A DNA stretch of 64,000 bases, from positions 35,609-99,608 of the forward strand of contig JAQCFW010000004.1 in NCBI GenBank assembly GCA_027619225.1, read 5' to 3'. The DNA is from Bacteroidota bacterium. GTDB taxonomy: Bacteria; Bacteroidota; Bacteroidia; Flavobacteriales_D; Sanyastnellaceae. A model generated the notes under the pieces. That model was not told the DNA's origin and ran no database searches. It was given only the letters and a program-made list of their open reading frames with translations. Numbering within the stretch: position 1 is the first letter of the stretch; every line of letters begins with the position of its first letter. Below are positions 28,046 to 37,153 of the stretch, piece by piece. The translations under genes were made by a program, and so were the position numbers.

Positions 28046-28053
28046 TATCTTTG
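28046..28053 (+). promoter_or_regulatory. -7 promoter element for the pseudouridine synthase gene
   Basis: TATCTTTG, exact TAnnTTTG, ends 21 bases before the ATG at 28075. Its position inside the longer open frame (from 27976) supports the downstream start. Confidence 0.5.
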
Positions 28054-28074
28054 CGGCTCAATATTTATTGTAAG

Positions 28075-29064
28075 ATGAAAAAGTCAATAGGTTCAGGCCG
28101 CCGAGGAGGCGCCCGAAGAACCAAACCCGAGTCGAAGTCGTTTAGCCCTAAACGTAAGCTCTCGCAAAACAGCACTAAAAATTCTGAGTCAGAGAAACCC
28201 AGTACTGCTGAAGAAAGTAAAGGGTATCCCAAGTCCAAATCTGGAGGGAAATATGTGGCGAAGGGAAAGAGCATTCTTAAAACAAGAAGCGGAAGTTACA
28301 GACCTGATTTAAGGCGTAACAAGGTTGAGAAACGTCAACCCTTACCTGACTCAAATGCTCCTATGAGGCTTAATCGTTATGTTTCACAGGCTGGTATTTG
28401 CTCCAGAAGAGAGGCCGATGTGTTAATCGCTGCTGGGGTTGTAAGTGTGAATGGTGAAGTCATCACCGAGATGGGGTATCGGGTAAACCAAACTGACAAG
28501 GTTCAGGTTGAGGGAGACACAATAAAGGCAGAAGCCAAAAGGTATATTTTATTAAATAAACCTAAAAACTTCTTAGCAACCGAAGAAGATCCTCAAGGCA
28601 GAAGGACTGTTATGCAGTTAATTCGAGGCGCTTGTAAGGAGAGGGTTGTTCCGATTGGAAGACTTGATAGAGACTCCACTGGGCTGTTAATGTTCACAAA
28701 CGATGGGGAGATGGCAAAACGGCTCACTCATCCTAAAGTTGGTGTAAGAAACCTTTATCATGCTAGCTTTAAAGAAAAGGTGAGTCAAGGTGATTTAGAT
28801 AAGATGCTTGAAGGATTTGAATTAGACGGGAAGTTCGTGAAGCTTAGTAAAGCTAGTTTCGTGAAGAGCGACCCAAGAGAGGTTGGCGTGGAGATTCACT
28901 CTGGAAGAAATCGAATCGTTAAAAGAATTTTCGAAAATTTCGGATATAAGGTTACAAAATTAGATCGGGTGATTTTTGCCTGTCTTACTAAGAAAAATGT
29001 TCCACGTGGCCATTGGAGACACTTGACTGAGGAGGAGATGAACATACTACGAATGACAACCTAA
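28075..29064 (+). CDS. RluB/RsuA-family pseudouridine synthase with basic N-terminal extension
   Basis: Isomerises a specific uridine in ribosomal RNA to pseudouridine. The 329-residue protein begins with about 90 low-complexity residues rich in Lys, Arg, Ser and Gly (GSGRRGGARRTKPESKSFSP), common in Bacteroidota homologues. An S4 RNA-binding domain follows (MRLNRYVSQAGICSRREADVLI), then the catalytic domain with VPIGRLDRDSTGLLMFTNDG, whose Asp is the nucleophile. SGRNRIVKRIFE near the end is the RsuA/RluB-type RNA-contact motif. Start 28075 is chosen because of the promoter at 28046. Target assignment (RluB, RluE or RluF) is not possible here. Confidence 0.93.
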   Translation: MKKSIGSGRRGGARRTKPESKSFSPKRKLSQNSTKNSESEKPSTAEESKGYPKSKSGGKYVAKGKSILKTRSGSYRPDLRRNKVEKRQPLPDSNAPMRLNRYVSQAGICSRREADVLIAAGVVSVNGEVITEMGYRVNQTDKVQVEGDTIKAEAKRYILLNKPKNFLATEEDPQGRRTVMQLIRGACKERVVPIGRLDRDSTGLLMFTNDGEMAKRLTHPKVGVRNLYHASFKEKVSQGDLDKMLEGFELDGKFVKLSKASFVKSDPREVGVEIHSGRNRIVKRIFENFGYKVTKLDRVIFACLTKKNVPRGHWRHLTEEEMNILRMTT

Positions 29065-29078
29065 GCGTATAGGTAAAG

Positions 29079-29798
29079 ATGTCAGATAGCATAGTAATTA
29101 TTCCTACATACAACGAAAAAGAAAACGTTGTAAAAATGCTCGAAACGGCAATGGCTCTCGCGCCATGTTTTGATGTTCTTATCGTTGATGACGGAAGTCC
29201 TGATGGAACAGCTGACCTTGTCAAATCTGTCTCTACAAAATTTAACGGCCGGATTTTTATTCTCGAACGTAAAGGAAAGCAAGGGTTAGGAACTGCATAC
29301 ATTGCTGGGTTTAAGTGGGCGTTAAAAAAAGATTATGCTTATGTTTTTGAAATGGATTGTGATTTTTCGCACAATCCTCAAGATTTAATCCGATTAAGAG
29401 AAGCGTGTGTTGGAGGGGCGGATGTCGCTGTCGGTTCAAGGTATGTAAAAGGGGGGGGGGTTATAAACTGGCCTCTAGGAAGAAGGTTAATTAGTCGAGG
29501 GGCGTCTCTCTATGTAAACATGGTTTTGTGGCTCGGCGTGAGTGATGGTACGGCGGGGTTTGTAGCTTATAAAAGGAGTGTGTTAGGTGCCTTAGACCTA
29601 GATTCAGTTGAGTTTATAGGCTATGCATTCCAAATAGAAATGAAGCTACGTGCAAAACGAAAAGGATTTAAAATTGTCGAGGTACCTATTGTATTTCGCG
29701 ACAGGGTTCTCGGTACATCTAAGATGAGTTTAGATATTTTTAATGAGGCCTTTTTCGGGGTTTTAAAAATGAAAATCCGCTTGAAAAATGGCCGCTAA
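29079..29798 (+). CDS. Polyprenol-phosphate mannosyltransferase-like GT2 glycosyltransferase
   Basis: GT2-family enzyme (239 aa) of the DPM1 type, which transfers a sugar from a nucleotide donor to a polyprenyl phosphate at the inner membrane. Motifs: IPTYNEKENV, VDDGSPDGT, the metal-binding DCDFSHNP, and NWPLGRRLISRGAS followed by the GFVAYKR segment. It lacks the C-terminal membrane helices found in some homologues. The coding sequence contains a run of ten G at 29451-29460 (V-K-G-G-G-V), a possible slippage site. It overlaps pyrC by 11 bp. Confidence 0.88.
   Translation: MSDSIVIIPTYNEKENVVKMLETAMALAPCFDVLIVDDGSPDGTADLVKSVSTKFNGRIFILERKGKQGLGTAYIAGFKWALKKDYAYVFEMDCDFSHNPQDLIRLREACVGGADVAVGSRYVKGGGVINWPLGRRLISRGASLYVNMVLWLGVSDGTAGFVAYKRSVLGALDLDSVEFIGYAFQIEMKLRAKRKGFKIVEVPIVFRDRVLGTSKMSLDIFNEAFFGVLKMKIRLKNGR
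29451..29460 (+). repeat. G10 homopolymer inside the DPM1-like gene
   Basis: Ten consecutive G encode the glycines of VKGGGV about 125 codons into the gene. Gain or loss of one G would shift the frame and remove the acceptor-side half of the enzyme. The rest of this AT-rich window has no comparable run that I noticed. Confidence 0.9.
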
Positions 29799-31161
29799 AA
29801 AAACATTGTTTCGTGGAGCTCACATTGTAAATGAAGGAAGGGTTGTTGTCGGAGATGTACTGGTAATTGGCGATCGTATTGCTAAAATTTTAGAACGAAA
29901 TCGTGGTGAGACTTTTAACTCCGTCGAAGTTGAAGATGCTCAACATATAGAGTCTAGTGGGTTTTGGCTTATGCCTGGGTGTATAGATGATCAAGTGCAT
30001 TTTAGGGAGCCTGGATTAACACATAAGGCAGAAATTAAAACTGAATCTGCGGCGGCGGCGGCAGGCGGTATTACTTCATTTATGGAGATGCCAAACACAG
30101 TTCCACAAGCATTAACTCAAAGGCTACTTGAAGATAAATATGAGCGGGCAGATGAGGTTTCTGCTGTCAATTATAGCTTCTTTATGGGCGCCAGCAACGG
30201 CAATATCTCAGAGGTGCTTAAAACAGATCCAGCAAGGGTGTGTGGGGTTAAAGTATTTATGGGGTCCTCCACTGGAGATATGCTTGTAGATGAAGAAAAG
30301 GTTTTAGAGGGGATTTTTAAAGAAAGCCCAACACTTGTAGCTACACATTGTGAAGAAGAGTCCATAATTAGAACCAACCTTTCAAAGGCTCGGGAAAGAT
30401 GGGGTGAAAACGTTCCAATGGACCAACACCATCTTATCCGCAGTGCTGAGGCATGTTATAAAAGCTCTTCGAAAGCTGTTGAGTTGGCTTCTCGATTAGG
30501 AACTCGCCTACATGTTCTACACATTTCGACAGCAAAAGAGTTGGATCTATTTGATGGATCTAAACCTCTCTCTGAAAAGCTAATTACTGCGGAGGCGTGC
30601 ATACATCACATTTGGTTTACTGATGCTGATTATTCAAAAAAAGGCACATATATTAAATGGAATCCTGCGGTAAAAACTCTTGAAGACAGGGAGGCGATAA
30701 GAGCAGCTCTTTTAGATGGGCGGATAGATGTTATAGCTACGGACCATGCGCCTCACAGTCTCGAAGAAAAAAATGAAAAATATTTTTCTGCTCCTTCTGG
30801 CGGGCCTCTAGTACAGCATGGTTTACCGGCAATGTTGGACTTGGTACACGAGGGTAAAATAACTGTTGAAAGGGTTGTTGAATTAATGTCACACCGTGTG
30901 GCAGAGTGTTTTAAACTTTCAGAAAGAGGTTATATCCGAGAAGGATACAAAGCTGATTTGGTCCTTGTTAACCCTGATGCTGAATGGACCGTTACAGGTG
31001 AAAATATTATGTATAAATGCGGGTGGTCGCCTTTTACAGGACATACGTTCAAATCTCATGTTGTAGGGACATGGGTTAACGGAGTGAGGGTTTGGGATGG
31101 GGTGAATATCTTAACTAAGAATGGCAATCATGCCGGTGAACGACTAAAATTTAACCGGTAA
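29788..31161 (+). CDS. pyrC: Dihydroorotase
   Basis: Zinc amidohydrolase of pyrimidine synthesis that cyclises N-carbamoyl aspartate to dihydroorotate. The 457-residue protein has the metal motif PGCIDDQVHFREPG (His-x-His variant with QVHF), VKVFMGSSTGDM where the carbamylated lysine resides, ATHCEE, LHVLHIST, and the catalytic IATDHAPHSLEEK. The length and the EMPNTVPQ segment fit the multifunctional-type (PyrC class I-like) dihydroorotase of Bacteroidota. Its start overlaps the upstream glycosyltransferase and it is followed by DUF4296 after 5 bp, a gene order common in this phylum. Confidence 0.93.
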   Translation: MAAKKTLFRGAHIVNEGRVVVGDVLVIGDRIAKILERNRGETFNSVEVEDAQHIESSGFWLMPGCIDDQVHFREPGLTHKAEIKTESAAAAAGGITSFMEMPNTVPQALTQRLLEDKYERADEVSAVNYSFFMGASNGNISEVLKTDPARVCGVKVFMGSSTGDMLVDEEKVLEGIFKESPTLVATHCEEESIIRTNLSKARERWGENVPMDQHHLIRSAEACYKSSSKAVELASRLGTRLHVLHISTAKELDLFDGSKPLSEKLITAEACIHHIWFTDADYSKKGTYIKWNPAVKTLEDREAIRAALLDGRIDVIATDHAPHSLEEKNEKYFSAPSGGPLVQHGLPAMLDLVHEGKITVERVVELMSHRVAECFKLSERGYIREGYKADLVLVNPDAEWTVTGENIMYKCGWSPFTGHTFKSHVVGTWVNGVRVWDGVNILTKNGNHAGERLKFNR

Positions 31162-31166
31162 ACGAA

Positions 31167-31535
31167 ATGGGTAAGGTTAAATTCACTTCTATTTTACTAC
31201 TGTTACTTGTGATGGGCACAGGTGGATGTGCAAATGACATTCGAGATAGAGTTGATCTGATCGTTCCAGATGGTGTATTAGAAAAACCCGAGTTTGTAAA
31301 TGTTTTAGCAGACATTCAACTTATCGAGGCTGCTTCAAAAAACCGCGTTTGGAGAAACGATGACGTCGAGAAAAGATTAGAGGATGCTTACAACGAAGTA
31401 TTCAGTAAACACGATATAACTGAAAGTCAGTTTAAGGCCAGTCATCGTTGGTGGTGGAATCACCCCGTTGCTATGAAAAGTGTTCTGTTAGAGGTAACAG
31501 AAAAAATTACTCAACTAGAAATTGAGGCGAGATAG
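31167..31535 (+). CDS. DUF4296 family lipoprotein
   Basis: A 122-residue lipoprotein. The hydrophobic segment ILLLLLVMGTGGC ends in a lipobox Cys at residue 21. The mature protein is helical with the DUF4296 pattern VLADIQLIEAA and FSKHDITESQFKASHRWWWNHP. Function unknown. It follows dihydroorotase closely and its last 25 bp overlap the end of the convergent SDR gene. Confidence 0.85.
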   Translation: MGKVKFTSILLLLLVMGTGGCANDIRDRVDLIVPDGVLEKPEFVNVLADIQLIEAASKNRVWRNDDVEKRLEDAYNEVFSKHDITESQFKASHRWWWNHPVAMKSVLLEVTEKITQLEIEAR

Positions 31536-32524
31536 CTCTCTGCTGTTTTTGAAATAGCCTTGTTTACAGGTTCGTATTCCCATTTAACACCTTTTAAAGC
31601 CAGTACTCGTTCAATTTTTGAGCCGTCATACACGATGATTAACCGCGACATTTTAAGGCTAGATTTTGTGGCTAAGGCTCTCTTTCCTGTGAGTTTTTCA
31701 ACAAGCCAAAACGCCCTCCACACAAGAGCAGACATCCAAGGTTTAACAACCTGAAATGGCGGCTTAACGTTTAAGGCTATCGCTATTTCACACATTAAAC
31801 TTTTGTAACTGCGGTTTTCTGAATTTAGCAGGACTCTTTCGCCTCTAACATTGTTGTCCGCAAGTAAAACACAGGCTTTTGCAACATCACTTGAAGAAAC
31901 ATAACCGCTTGACCCTGCTGGGTAAAACGAAAGACCGGCGTGAATTTGGGGGAAAAGCTCTGCTGAGCTCCTTGTAAAATCACCCGCGCCAATGATGATG
32001 GAGGGATTTACCACAGCAACGCTCAACCCCTCTTCTTGTCCTCGCCAAACTTCAAGTTCCGCAAGATACTTACTCCTCGAATACCCCGTCACACCTATCC
32101 CATCTTCAAAAGGAGTTTTCTCATCAACAATTTTATTTTCTTGCCTCCCTAAAGCAGCAGCGGAACTAACATACACAAGTGTTTTTACATCCTGATGAAG
32201 CATTGCGTTTACAAGGTTTTTCGTTCCTTCGACATTTGTCTCTAAAAGCGAAGCTGCGTCCAAAGGATGGAAAGAAACCAACGCTGCAACATGAAAGACT
32301 CTTGTGCAGCCTTCCAATGCAGATTCTAACGACGGGGTGTCGTTTAATTCGCCTTCCACCCATGTTAATCTATCTAAAGAAAGCCCTCTTGAGGTTATTA
32401 GATTCTCTACGGAAGTAACATCTGAATTGGTTCTGCAAAGCGCCTTCACTGTGTGGCCCGCTGAGATTAGTTGAGACGCCAATTCTCTTCCTACAATACC
32501 TGTTGCACCGGTGATAAAATCCAT
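31511..32524 (-). CDS. NAD(P)-dependent epimerase/dehydratase (extended SDR)
   Basis: A 337-residue Rossmann-fold oxidoreductase. The N-terminal cofactor loop is DFITGATGIVGREL. VFHVAALVSF and the active-site pattern Ser...GYSRSK (YxxxK at about residue 150) follow, then VVNPSIIIGAGD. It belongs to the dihydroflavonol reductase/3-beta-HSD-like branch; the substrate is unknown. A promoter element TACCTTTG lies five bases before its ATG. It diverges from uvrC and converges, with overlap, on the DUF4296 gene. Confidence 0.9.
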   Translation of the reverse strand: MDFITGATGIVGRELASQLISAGHTVKALCRTNSDVTSVENLITSRGLSLDRLTWVEGELNDTPSLESALEGCTRVFHVAALVSFHPLDAASLLETNVEGTKNLVNAMLHQDVKTLVYVSSAAALGRQENKIVDEKTPFEDGIGVTGYSRSKYLAELEVWRGQEEGLSVAVVNPSIIIGAGDFTRSSAELFPQIHAGLSFYPAGSSGYVSSSDVAKACVLLADNNVRGERVLLNSENRSYKSLMCEIAIALNVKPPFQVVKPWMSALVWRAFWLVEKLTGKRALATKSSLKMSRLIIVYDGSKIERVLALKGVKWEYEPVNKAISKTAESYLASISS

Positions 32525-32529
32525 GGCGG

Positions 32530-32537
32530 CAAAGGTA
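32530..32537 (-). promoter_or_regulatory. -7 promoter element for the SDR gene
   Basis: TACCTTTG on the minus strand matches TAnnTTTG and ends five bases before the ATG at 32524, implying a leaderless or nearly leaderless mRNA. It almost abuts the opposite-facing uvrC element at 32540-32547. Confidence 0.45.
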
Positions 32538-32539
32538 GT

Positions 32540-32547
32540 TATCTTTG
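32540..32547 (+). promoter_or_regulatory. -7 promoter element for uvrC
   Basis: TATCTTTG, exact TAnnTTTG, lies 17 bases before the uvrC ATG in the 40-bp divergent gap. Two opposed -7 elements in so short a gap suggest competing polymerase binding. Confidence 0.45.
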
Positions 32548-32564
32548 AAGTTGATTTGGTTTAA

Positions 32565-34379
32565 ATGAAGCCCTTAGAACACATACAAAATATTCTTGCG
32601 AGGCTGCCTAACAAGCCTGGCATTTATAAGCATTTTGATGCTGAAGGGACCATTATATACGTGGGAAAAGCGAAGGATTTAAAAAAAAGGGTAAGCAGTT
32701 ATTTCAACCGCAAGAATTATGAAAATGGGAAGACGCGGCTGTTGGTTAGGAAGATTGTAGATATTCAGTGGATTGTTACGCCTACAGAGCAGGACGCTCT
32801 ATTGCTTGAGAACAATCTTATAAAAGAGCACTGGCCGGTCTATAACATCCTCTTGAAAGACGACAAAACATTCCCCTATATTGTGATTAAAAAGGAGCGA
32901 TTTCCGAGGGTGTTTTCTACGCGAAGGGTGATGAATGATGGGGGAGAGTATTTTGGTCCGTTTACGAGTATTCGGAGTATGAGAACGGTGTTAGACTTGT
33001 GCCAGAAACTTTATCCGATAAGATCGTGTTCCCTTTCGCTTACTGAGAAAAACATTACAGAAGGTAAATTCCGTGTATGCCTTGAGTATCATGTAGGAAA
33101 TTGCTTGGGGCCTTGCGTAGGACACCAAGCCGAGGATGATTACGAACTCAGTATCCAATCTATAAGACACGTCTTGAAAGGAAACTTAAATGTTGTCCGT
33201 AAAGTTTTAAGGTTTCAAATGAATTTAGCTGTGAAAGACCTGGCTTTTGAAAAGGCGGAGGTGATTAAATCAAAGCTCAATTCGTTAGACAAGTATCAAG
33301 TAAAAAGTACTGTTGTACACCCTAAAATTGATGGGGTAGATGTCTTTACCATCGTTGGAGATGATAGTTTTGCCTATGTAAACTGTTTGCTAATTGTCTC
33401 TGGCGCAATTATTCGCGGGTCTAGTTTTGAGGTTAAGCGTAAGTTGGGCCAAACCAATGCAGAGTTGTTGGAAGCTTCTATTCCGCTTATAAGAGAAAAA
33501 TTCAACAGTTCCAGTCGAGAAGTTTTTACATCTATTCTGGTGAATGTTGCTTTAGAGAATGTGACTTTTTCTATGCCCTTAAAAGGAGATAAAAAAAGAC
33601 TCATTGAGATGTCTGAGCAAAATGCGAGGCTATACATGAAAGATCGGCAAAGACATCAAGAACAAATCGACCCTGAAGCAGCTATAGATAGGCTCATGGC
33701 TACGATGAAAGCAGATTTGCGACTTACCCGTCAGCCGAGGCATATCGAGTGTTTTGACAACTCAAATTTACAAGGTACTAACCCCACTTCAGCCTGTGTC
33801 GTGTTTCGAAATGGAAAACCCTCAAAACGAGATTATAGAAATTTCAATATTAAAACCGTCGAAGGGCCTGATGATTTCGCCAGCATGAAAGAAGCGGTAT
33901 ACAGGCGTTACGATAGGTTGTATAGGGAATCCGGAGAAGAGGGTTTGCCCCAACTTATAATAATTGATGGGGGAAAGGGCCAGGTAAGCCATACCATGGA
34001 GGCTATCGACGAGCTTAATTTAAGAGGGAAAGTTGCGGTTGTTGGAATCGCAAAAAGATTAGAGGAGCTGTTTTTCCCAGGAGATTCCTTGCCTATTTAT
34101 CTCGACAAGAGATCGCCAACGTTAAAGGTGATTCAAAATATGAGAAACGAAGCACATCGGTTTTCATTAACGCATCACCGAAAAAAGAGGAGCCTGTCAT
34201 CTACCGCATCAATCTTGGACAATATTCCAGGTGTAGGGGAAGCAACAAAAAGAAAATTGCTTGTCGAATTTGGCTCTGTTTCGAAAATTAAAAATACCAG
34301 TTTAGAAAATTTAAAAACTGTCTGTAGTGGTCGAGTTTCAGAACAAATAATTTCCTTTTTTAAAGAAAACAAAAGTTAA
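32565..34379 (+). CDS. uvrC: UvrABC excinuclease subunit C
   Basis: Makes the dual incisions in nucleotide excision repair. The 604-residue protein shows the N-terminal GIY-YIG nuclease (GIYKHFDAEGTIIYVGKAKDLKKRV, residues 18-42), a Cys-bearing RVCLEYHVGNCLGPCVG region, a UVR motif around 210-240, and the RNase H-like nuclease domain with ECFDNSNLQGTNP and IIIDGGKGQ. The helix-hairpin-helix end is IPGVGEATKRKLL. Length is normal. Its TAA overlaps the stop of the convergent oxidoreductase by 4 bp. Confidence 0.97.
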   Translation: MKPLEHIQNILARLPNKPGIYKHFDAEGTIIYVGKAKDLKKRVSSYFNRKNYENGKTRLLVRKIVDIQWIVTPTEQDALLLENNLIKEHWPVYNILLKDDKTFPYIVIKKERFPRVFSTRRVMNDGGEYFGPFTSIRSMRTVLDLCQKLYPIRSCSLSLTEKNITEGKFRVCLEYHVGNCLGPCVGHQAEDDYELSIQSIRHVLKGNLNVVRKVLRFQMNLAVKDLAFEKAEVIKSKLNSLDKYQVKSTVVHPKIDGVDVFTIVGDDSFAYVNCLLIVSGAIIRGSSFEVKRKLGQTNAELLEASIPLIREKFNSSSREVFTSILVNVALENVTFSMPLKGDKKRLIEMSEQNARLYMKDRQRHQEQIDPEAAIDRLMATMKADLRLTRQPRHIECFDNSNLQGTNPTSACVVFRNGKPSKRDYRNFNIKTVEGPDDFASMKEAVYRRYDRLYRESGEEGLPQLIIIDGGKGQVSHTMEAIDELNLRGKVAVVGIAKRLEELFFPGDSLPIYLDKRSPTLKVIQNMRNEAHRFSLTHHRKKRSLSSTASILDNIPGVGEATKRKLLVEFGSVSKIKNTSLENLKTVCSGRVSEQIISFFKENKS

Positions 34380-35347
34380 AATTCAAATCGCAGCCCCAAT
34401 TTATTCCCTCCTGCTTTTCTATATGACTGGACGATGTCTGAAATTATTTCAGCGGCTGGGAGAACGTTTTTGAGAAGGGCAGATATTTGGCCTATTTCTA
34501 ACTCACCTTTTTCAAGATCTCCCTCAAACATTCCCTTTTTTGCTTTTCCTTTTCCTAAAATTTCAGATAATTGCTCTGGAGTAGCGCCGTTTTCTTTGGC
34601 TTTAGAAAGCTCCCTAAATAAATCATTGTGAAGCATTCTAACAGGCGTTAGCTCTTTAAGGGTCAGCGTTGTATCACCCTCGCCGGATGCCACAACAGCC
34701 TCTTTAAAAGCGATATGGGCAGATGACTCTTCACTGGCGACAAACCTTGAACCAAGTTGAGCCCCTTCAGCTCCCAATATCATCGATGCAAGAACTGACT
34801 TTCCGTCTGAGATACCACCAGCAGCAATCACAGGGATGGAACAGGCATTTGCAACAGATGGGATAAGGCACATCGTCGTTGTTTCCTCACGCCCATTGTG
34901 TCCTCCTGCTTCAAAGCCTTCAGCTACAACAGCATCGACGCCAGCGGCCTCGGATTTTAATGCAAATTTTAAGCTGCTCACTACGTGAACAACGGTAATT
35001 CCGTGAGATTTTAATTTAGAAGTAAATGAGTTGGGACTGCCTGCGCTCGTAAAAACAATGGGAACTTTAAGATCAATTACAGATTGTATATGCTCCTGAA
35101 CTGAGGGATAAAGAAGGGGAATGTTAACTGCAAAAGGAAGAGAGGTTGCTTCTTTGCATTTCTTAATTTGCTCTCTCAAAATCTCGGGGTACATACTGCC
35201 TGATCCTATAATTCCCAAGCCTCCAGCATTGCTAACCGCACTTGCGAGTTCCCACCCTGCACACCAAACCATTCCACCCTGAATGATGGGGTACTTTATC
35301 GCAAAGAGATCACAAACTCTGTTCTTTGTGTTTTCGGGAGCTGACAT
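34376..35347 (-). CDS. Nitronate monooxygenase-like FMN oxidoreductase
   Basis: TIM-barrel flavoprotein of 323 residues. Family signatures: IKYPIIQGGMVWCAG at the N terminus, SNAGGLGIIGSG, VVAEGFEAGGHNG (FMN phosphate region), IPVIAAGGISDG and LGAEGAQLGSRF. Related enzymes oxidise nitronates or act as enoyl-ACP reductases (FabK type); the sequence alone does not separate these. It is the last gene of the slyD-thiL-asn-like operon, 12 bp after the previous gene. Confidence 0.9.
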   Translation of the reverse strand: MSAPENTKNRVCDLFAIKYPIIQGGMVWCAGWELASAVSNAGGLGIIGSGSMYPEILREQIKKCKEATSLPFAVNIPLLYPSVQEHIQSVIDLKVPIVFTSAGSPNSFTSKLKSHGITVVHVVSSLKFALKSEAAGVDAVVAEGFEAGGHNGREETTTMCLIPSVANACSIPVIAAGGISDGKSVLASMILGAEGAQLGSRFVASEESSAHIAFKEAVVASGEGDTTLTLKELTPVRMLHNDLFRELSKAKENGATPEQLSEILGKGKAKKGMFEGDLEKGELEIGQISALLKNVLPAAEIISDIVQSYRKAGGNKLGLRFEF

Positions 35348-35359
35348 ATTAAAAGGTGT

Positions 35360-37153
35360 TTAAGAAAATTTATTTTGCTTAAAATAGTGCCCCAATGTTG
35401 AAAGGCTTCGTCTTTGGGATACTGTCGTATGAGAATTGTTGTCAAATTCATGAACGCCCGCTTTGTTGAAGATTTTTACCTCGGATAAAGCTGAGATTCC
35501 CTCAGAATGGAAGTCTAGATAGACACCTTCTAAGGTTATTTCCCAAGGGAATTTATAAGACGATGGAAGGTTATTTTGAGATTTCTTTGGATCGATGTTT
35601 TTCCTAATTTCTTTTAAAGAAGGTTTCACAGAGTCATTAAATGACAACACTTTTGTTACGAAATTGTGGTCTAAGAAAGGGGTTTTGTATTCAATGTCGT
35701 TTTCTGAATTAAATGTCTGTGCATCACGCAAAAGGGTGTTTGCTAAATAGGTGCGCATCTCAAGGACAGACACCTTGGACAAAAAAGGAAGTGAAAAAGC
35801 GGCTTGCCCAACTCGTAAAATATCTGCTACAATGTAAAAAACTCTATTTCGAGTTGGCTTTAAACCTGGAGTCAGTTTCTTAATCTGATTGTCTAATATT
35901 CTCTGGCGAGCCAAAGGATAGGTGTGCTCCAGATCGAAGTAATTGCTGGCCAATCTTTCAGCTTTTTTATTTGACGCGTGTCCTGGAAATAGTGTTTTTA
36001 AAACCCTTCCTGCAAAGACTCGCAGTCCTCTTGGCCAAGAAGTGAGCCACCTGTGTTTCATAAGCTGGACAGAAGAATTAAACAATGGATGCTCGCCAAA
36101 TATTTCATTACATCCCAGGTCGCTAATTGTCGAAGTGTGTCCAGCTTCTTTAGCCGATGTTGCTATAAAATAATTTCTAAGACCGTTCAAAGAAGGGTGG
36201 TCCATTTGGTCTATTGCATTGTGCAACTTTTTATAAACCGACTGCTTGGAAACAGAAACCTCGGTGTGGTTGGTCGCAAAATGTTTTGAAATCTCATACG
36301 CCTCGTTCTCGGCAGATGTTTCTGAACCTTCAAATGCAACGGAAAAAGTATTTATGGGCTGACTCGATAATTGAGACATCGCTGCGGTTAAAGTGATAGA
36401 GCTGAGCCCTCCTGACAAATAAATTGCTGGAGAATCGTCCGTCAAAGTAGATTTGACAGCGTTTAACAAAGTGTCTTTTACAGACTGAGAATCTTCCAAT
36501 AATATTTCATTAGAGGTTTCCCACCATCTAAAAACATTAACCGTTTCGTCCTGGATTTCTATTGCACACCCTGGCTCTAAAAGTTGAATCCCATCTACGA
36601 TAGTTAGAGGTCCATGAACTGTCGAATATCGTAAATAATCAATCACAGCTTCTTTATTTACTTTTCGAGGAATAAACCCCGAAGCAAGCAAAGTCTTTAT
36701 TTCTGAGGCAAACATAATTGCCCCCTTTTCATTTTCTGAACACCAGTACATCGGATGTATTCCAAACCGATCTCTTGCAATTACCAATTTCTCAGAACTG
36801 GCGCTCCACCAAGCAAAACTGAATTTTCCTTTTAATTTTTTAAGGGTAGTCTCCAATCCCCACGCTCTTAAAGCTGCGAGCAAGACCGTGTTTTCTACCT
36901 GGACTCCTTCCCTTTTTAATTGATCTATTAGCTCAAGAGAATTCTCGATCTCTCCACTTAATATAAGAGAGTCTCCAGAATTCGTGTCCACGACCGAATG
37001 ACCTGCAGCCCCTAAAACCAAGTTTCTTTCATCAGACCATACCTCTGCCTTGATGCTGATCTCTTTTCCCTGACTTAGCATTTTAGAAACGGTTTCTACA
37101 GCTTCTGCCACAGAAAAATTTTCTAACCCAAATATGCCAGAAATTCTTTGCAT
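35360..37153 (-). CDS. Asparagine synthetase-like protein with degenerate active sites
   Basis: A 597-residue protein with the AsnB layout: an N-terminal glutaminase-like domain (to ~200) with FSFAWWS and RDRFGIHPMYW, then a synthetase-like domain. The usual MCG start is replaced by MQRISGIFG, so the nucleophile Cys is Ser. The ATP loop SGGLDS reads SGGLSS, losing the conserved Asp, and the later DGGDELFGG-type motif reads LGCNEIFGEH. It therefore probably does not make asparagine by the normal reaction. The frame is intact and the gene abuts thiL with no gap, so it appears to be maintained. Confidence 0.85.
   Translation of the reverse strand: MQRISGIFGLENFSVAEAVETVSKMLSQGKEISIKAEVWSDERNLVLGAAGHSVVDTNSGDSLILSGEIENSLELIDQLKREGVQVENTVLLAALRAWGLETTLKKLKGKFSFAWWSASSEKLVIARDRFGIHPMYWCSENEKGAIMFASEIKTLLASGFIPRKVNKEAVIDYLRYSTVHGPLTIVDGIQLLEPGCAIEIQDETVNVFRWWETSNEILLEDSQSVKDTLLNAVKSTLTDDSPAIYLSGGLSSITLTAAMSQLSSQPINTFSVAFEGSETSAENEAYEISKHFATNHTEVSVSKQSVYKKLHNAIDQMDHPSLNGLRNYFIATSAKEAGHTSTISDLGCNEIFGEHPLFNSSVQLMKHRWLTSWPRGLRVFAGRVLKTLFPGHASNKKAERLASNYFDLEHTYPLARQRILDNQIKKLTPGLKPTRNRVFYIVADILRVGQAAFSLPFLSKVSVLEMRTYLANTLLRDAQTFNSENDIEYKTPFLDHNFVTKVLSFNDSVKPSLKEIRKNIDPKKSQNNLPSSYKFPWEITLEGVYLDFHSEGISALSEVKIFNKAGVHEFDNNSHTTVSQRRSLSTLGHYFKQNKFS

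Noticed and set aside
27976..28074. Longer pseudouridine synthase start at 27976 overlapping yraN.
   Set aside because: The extension is out of style with the family, overlaps yraN and contains the promoter at 28046.
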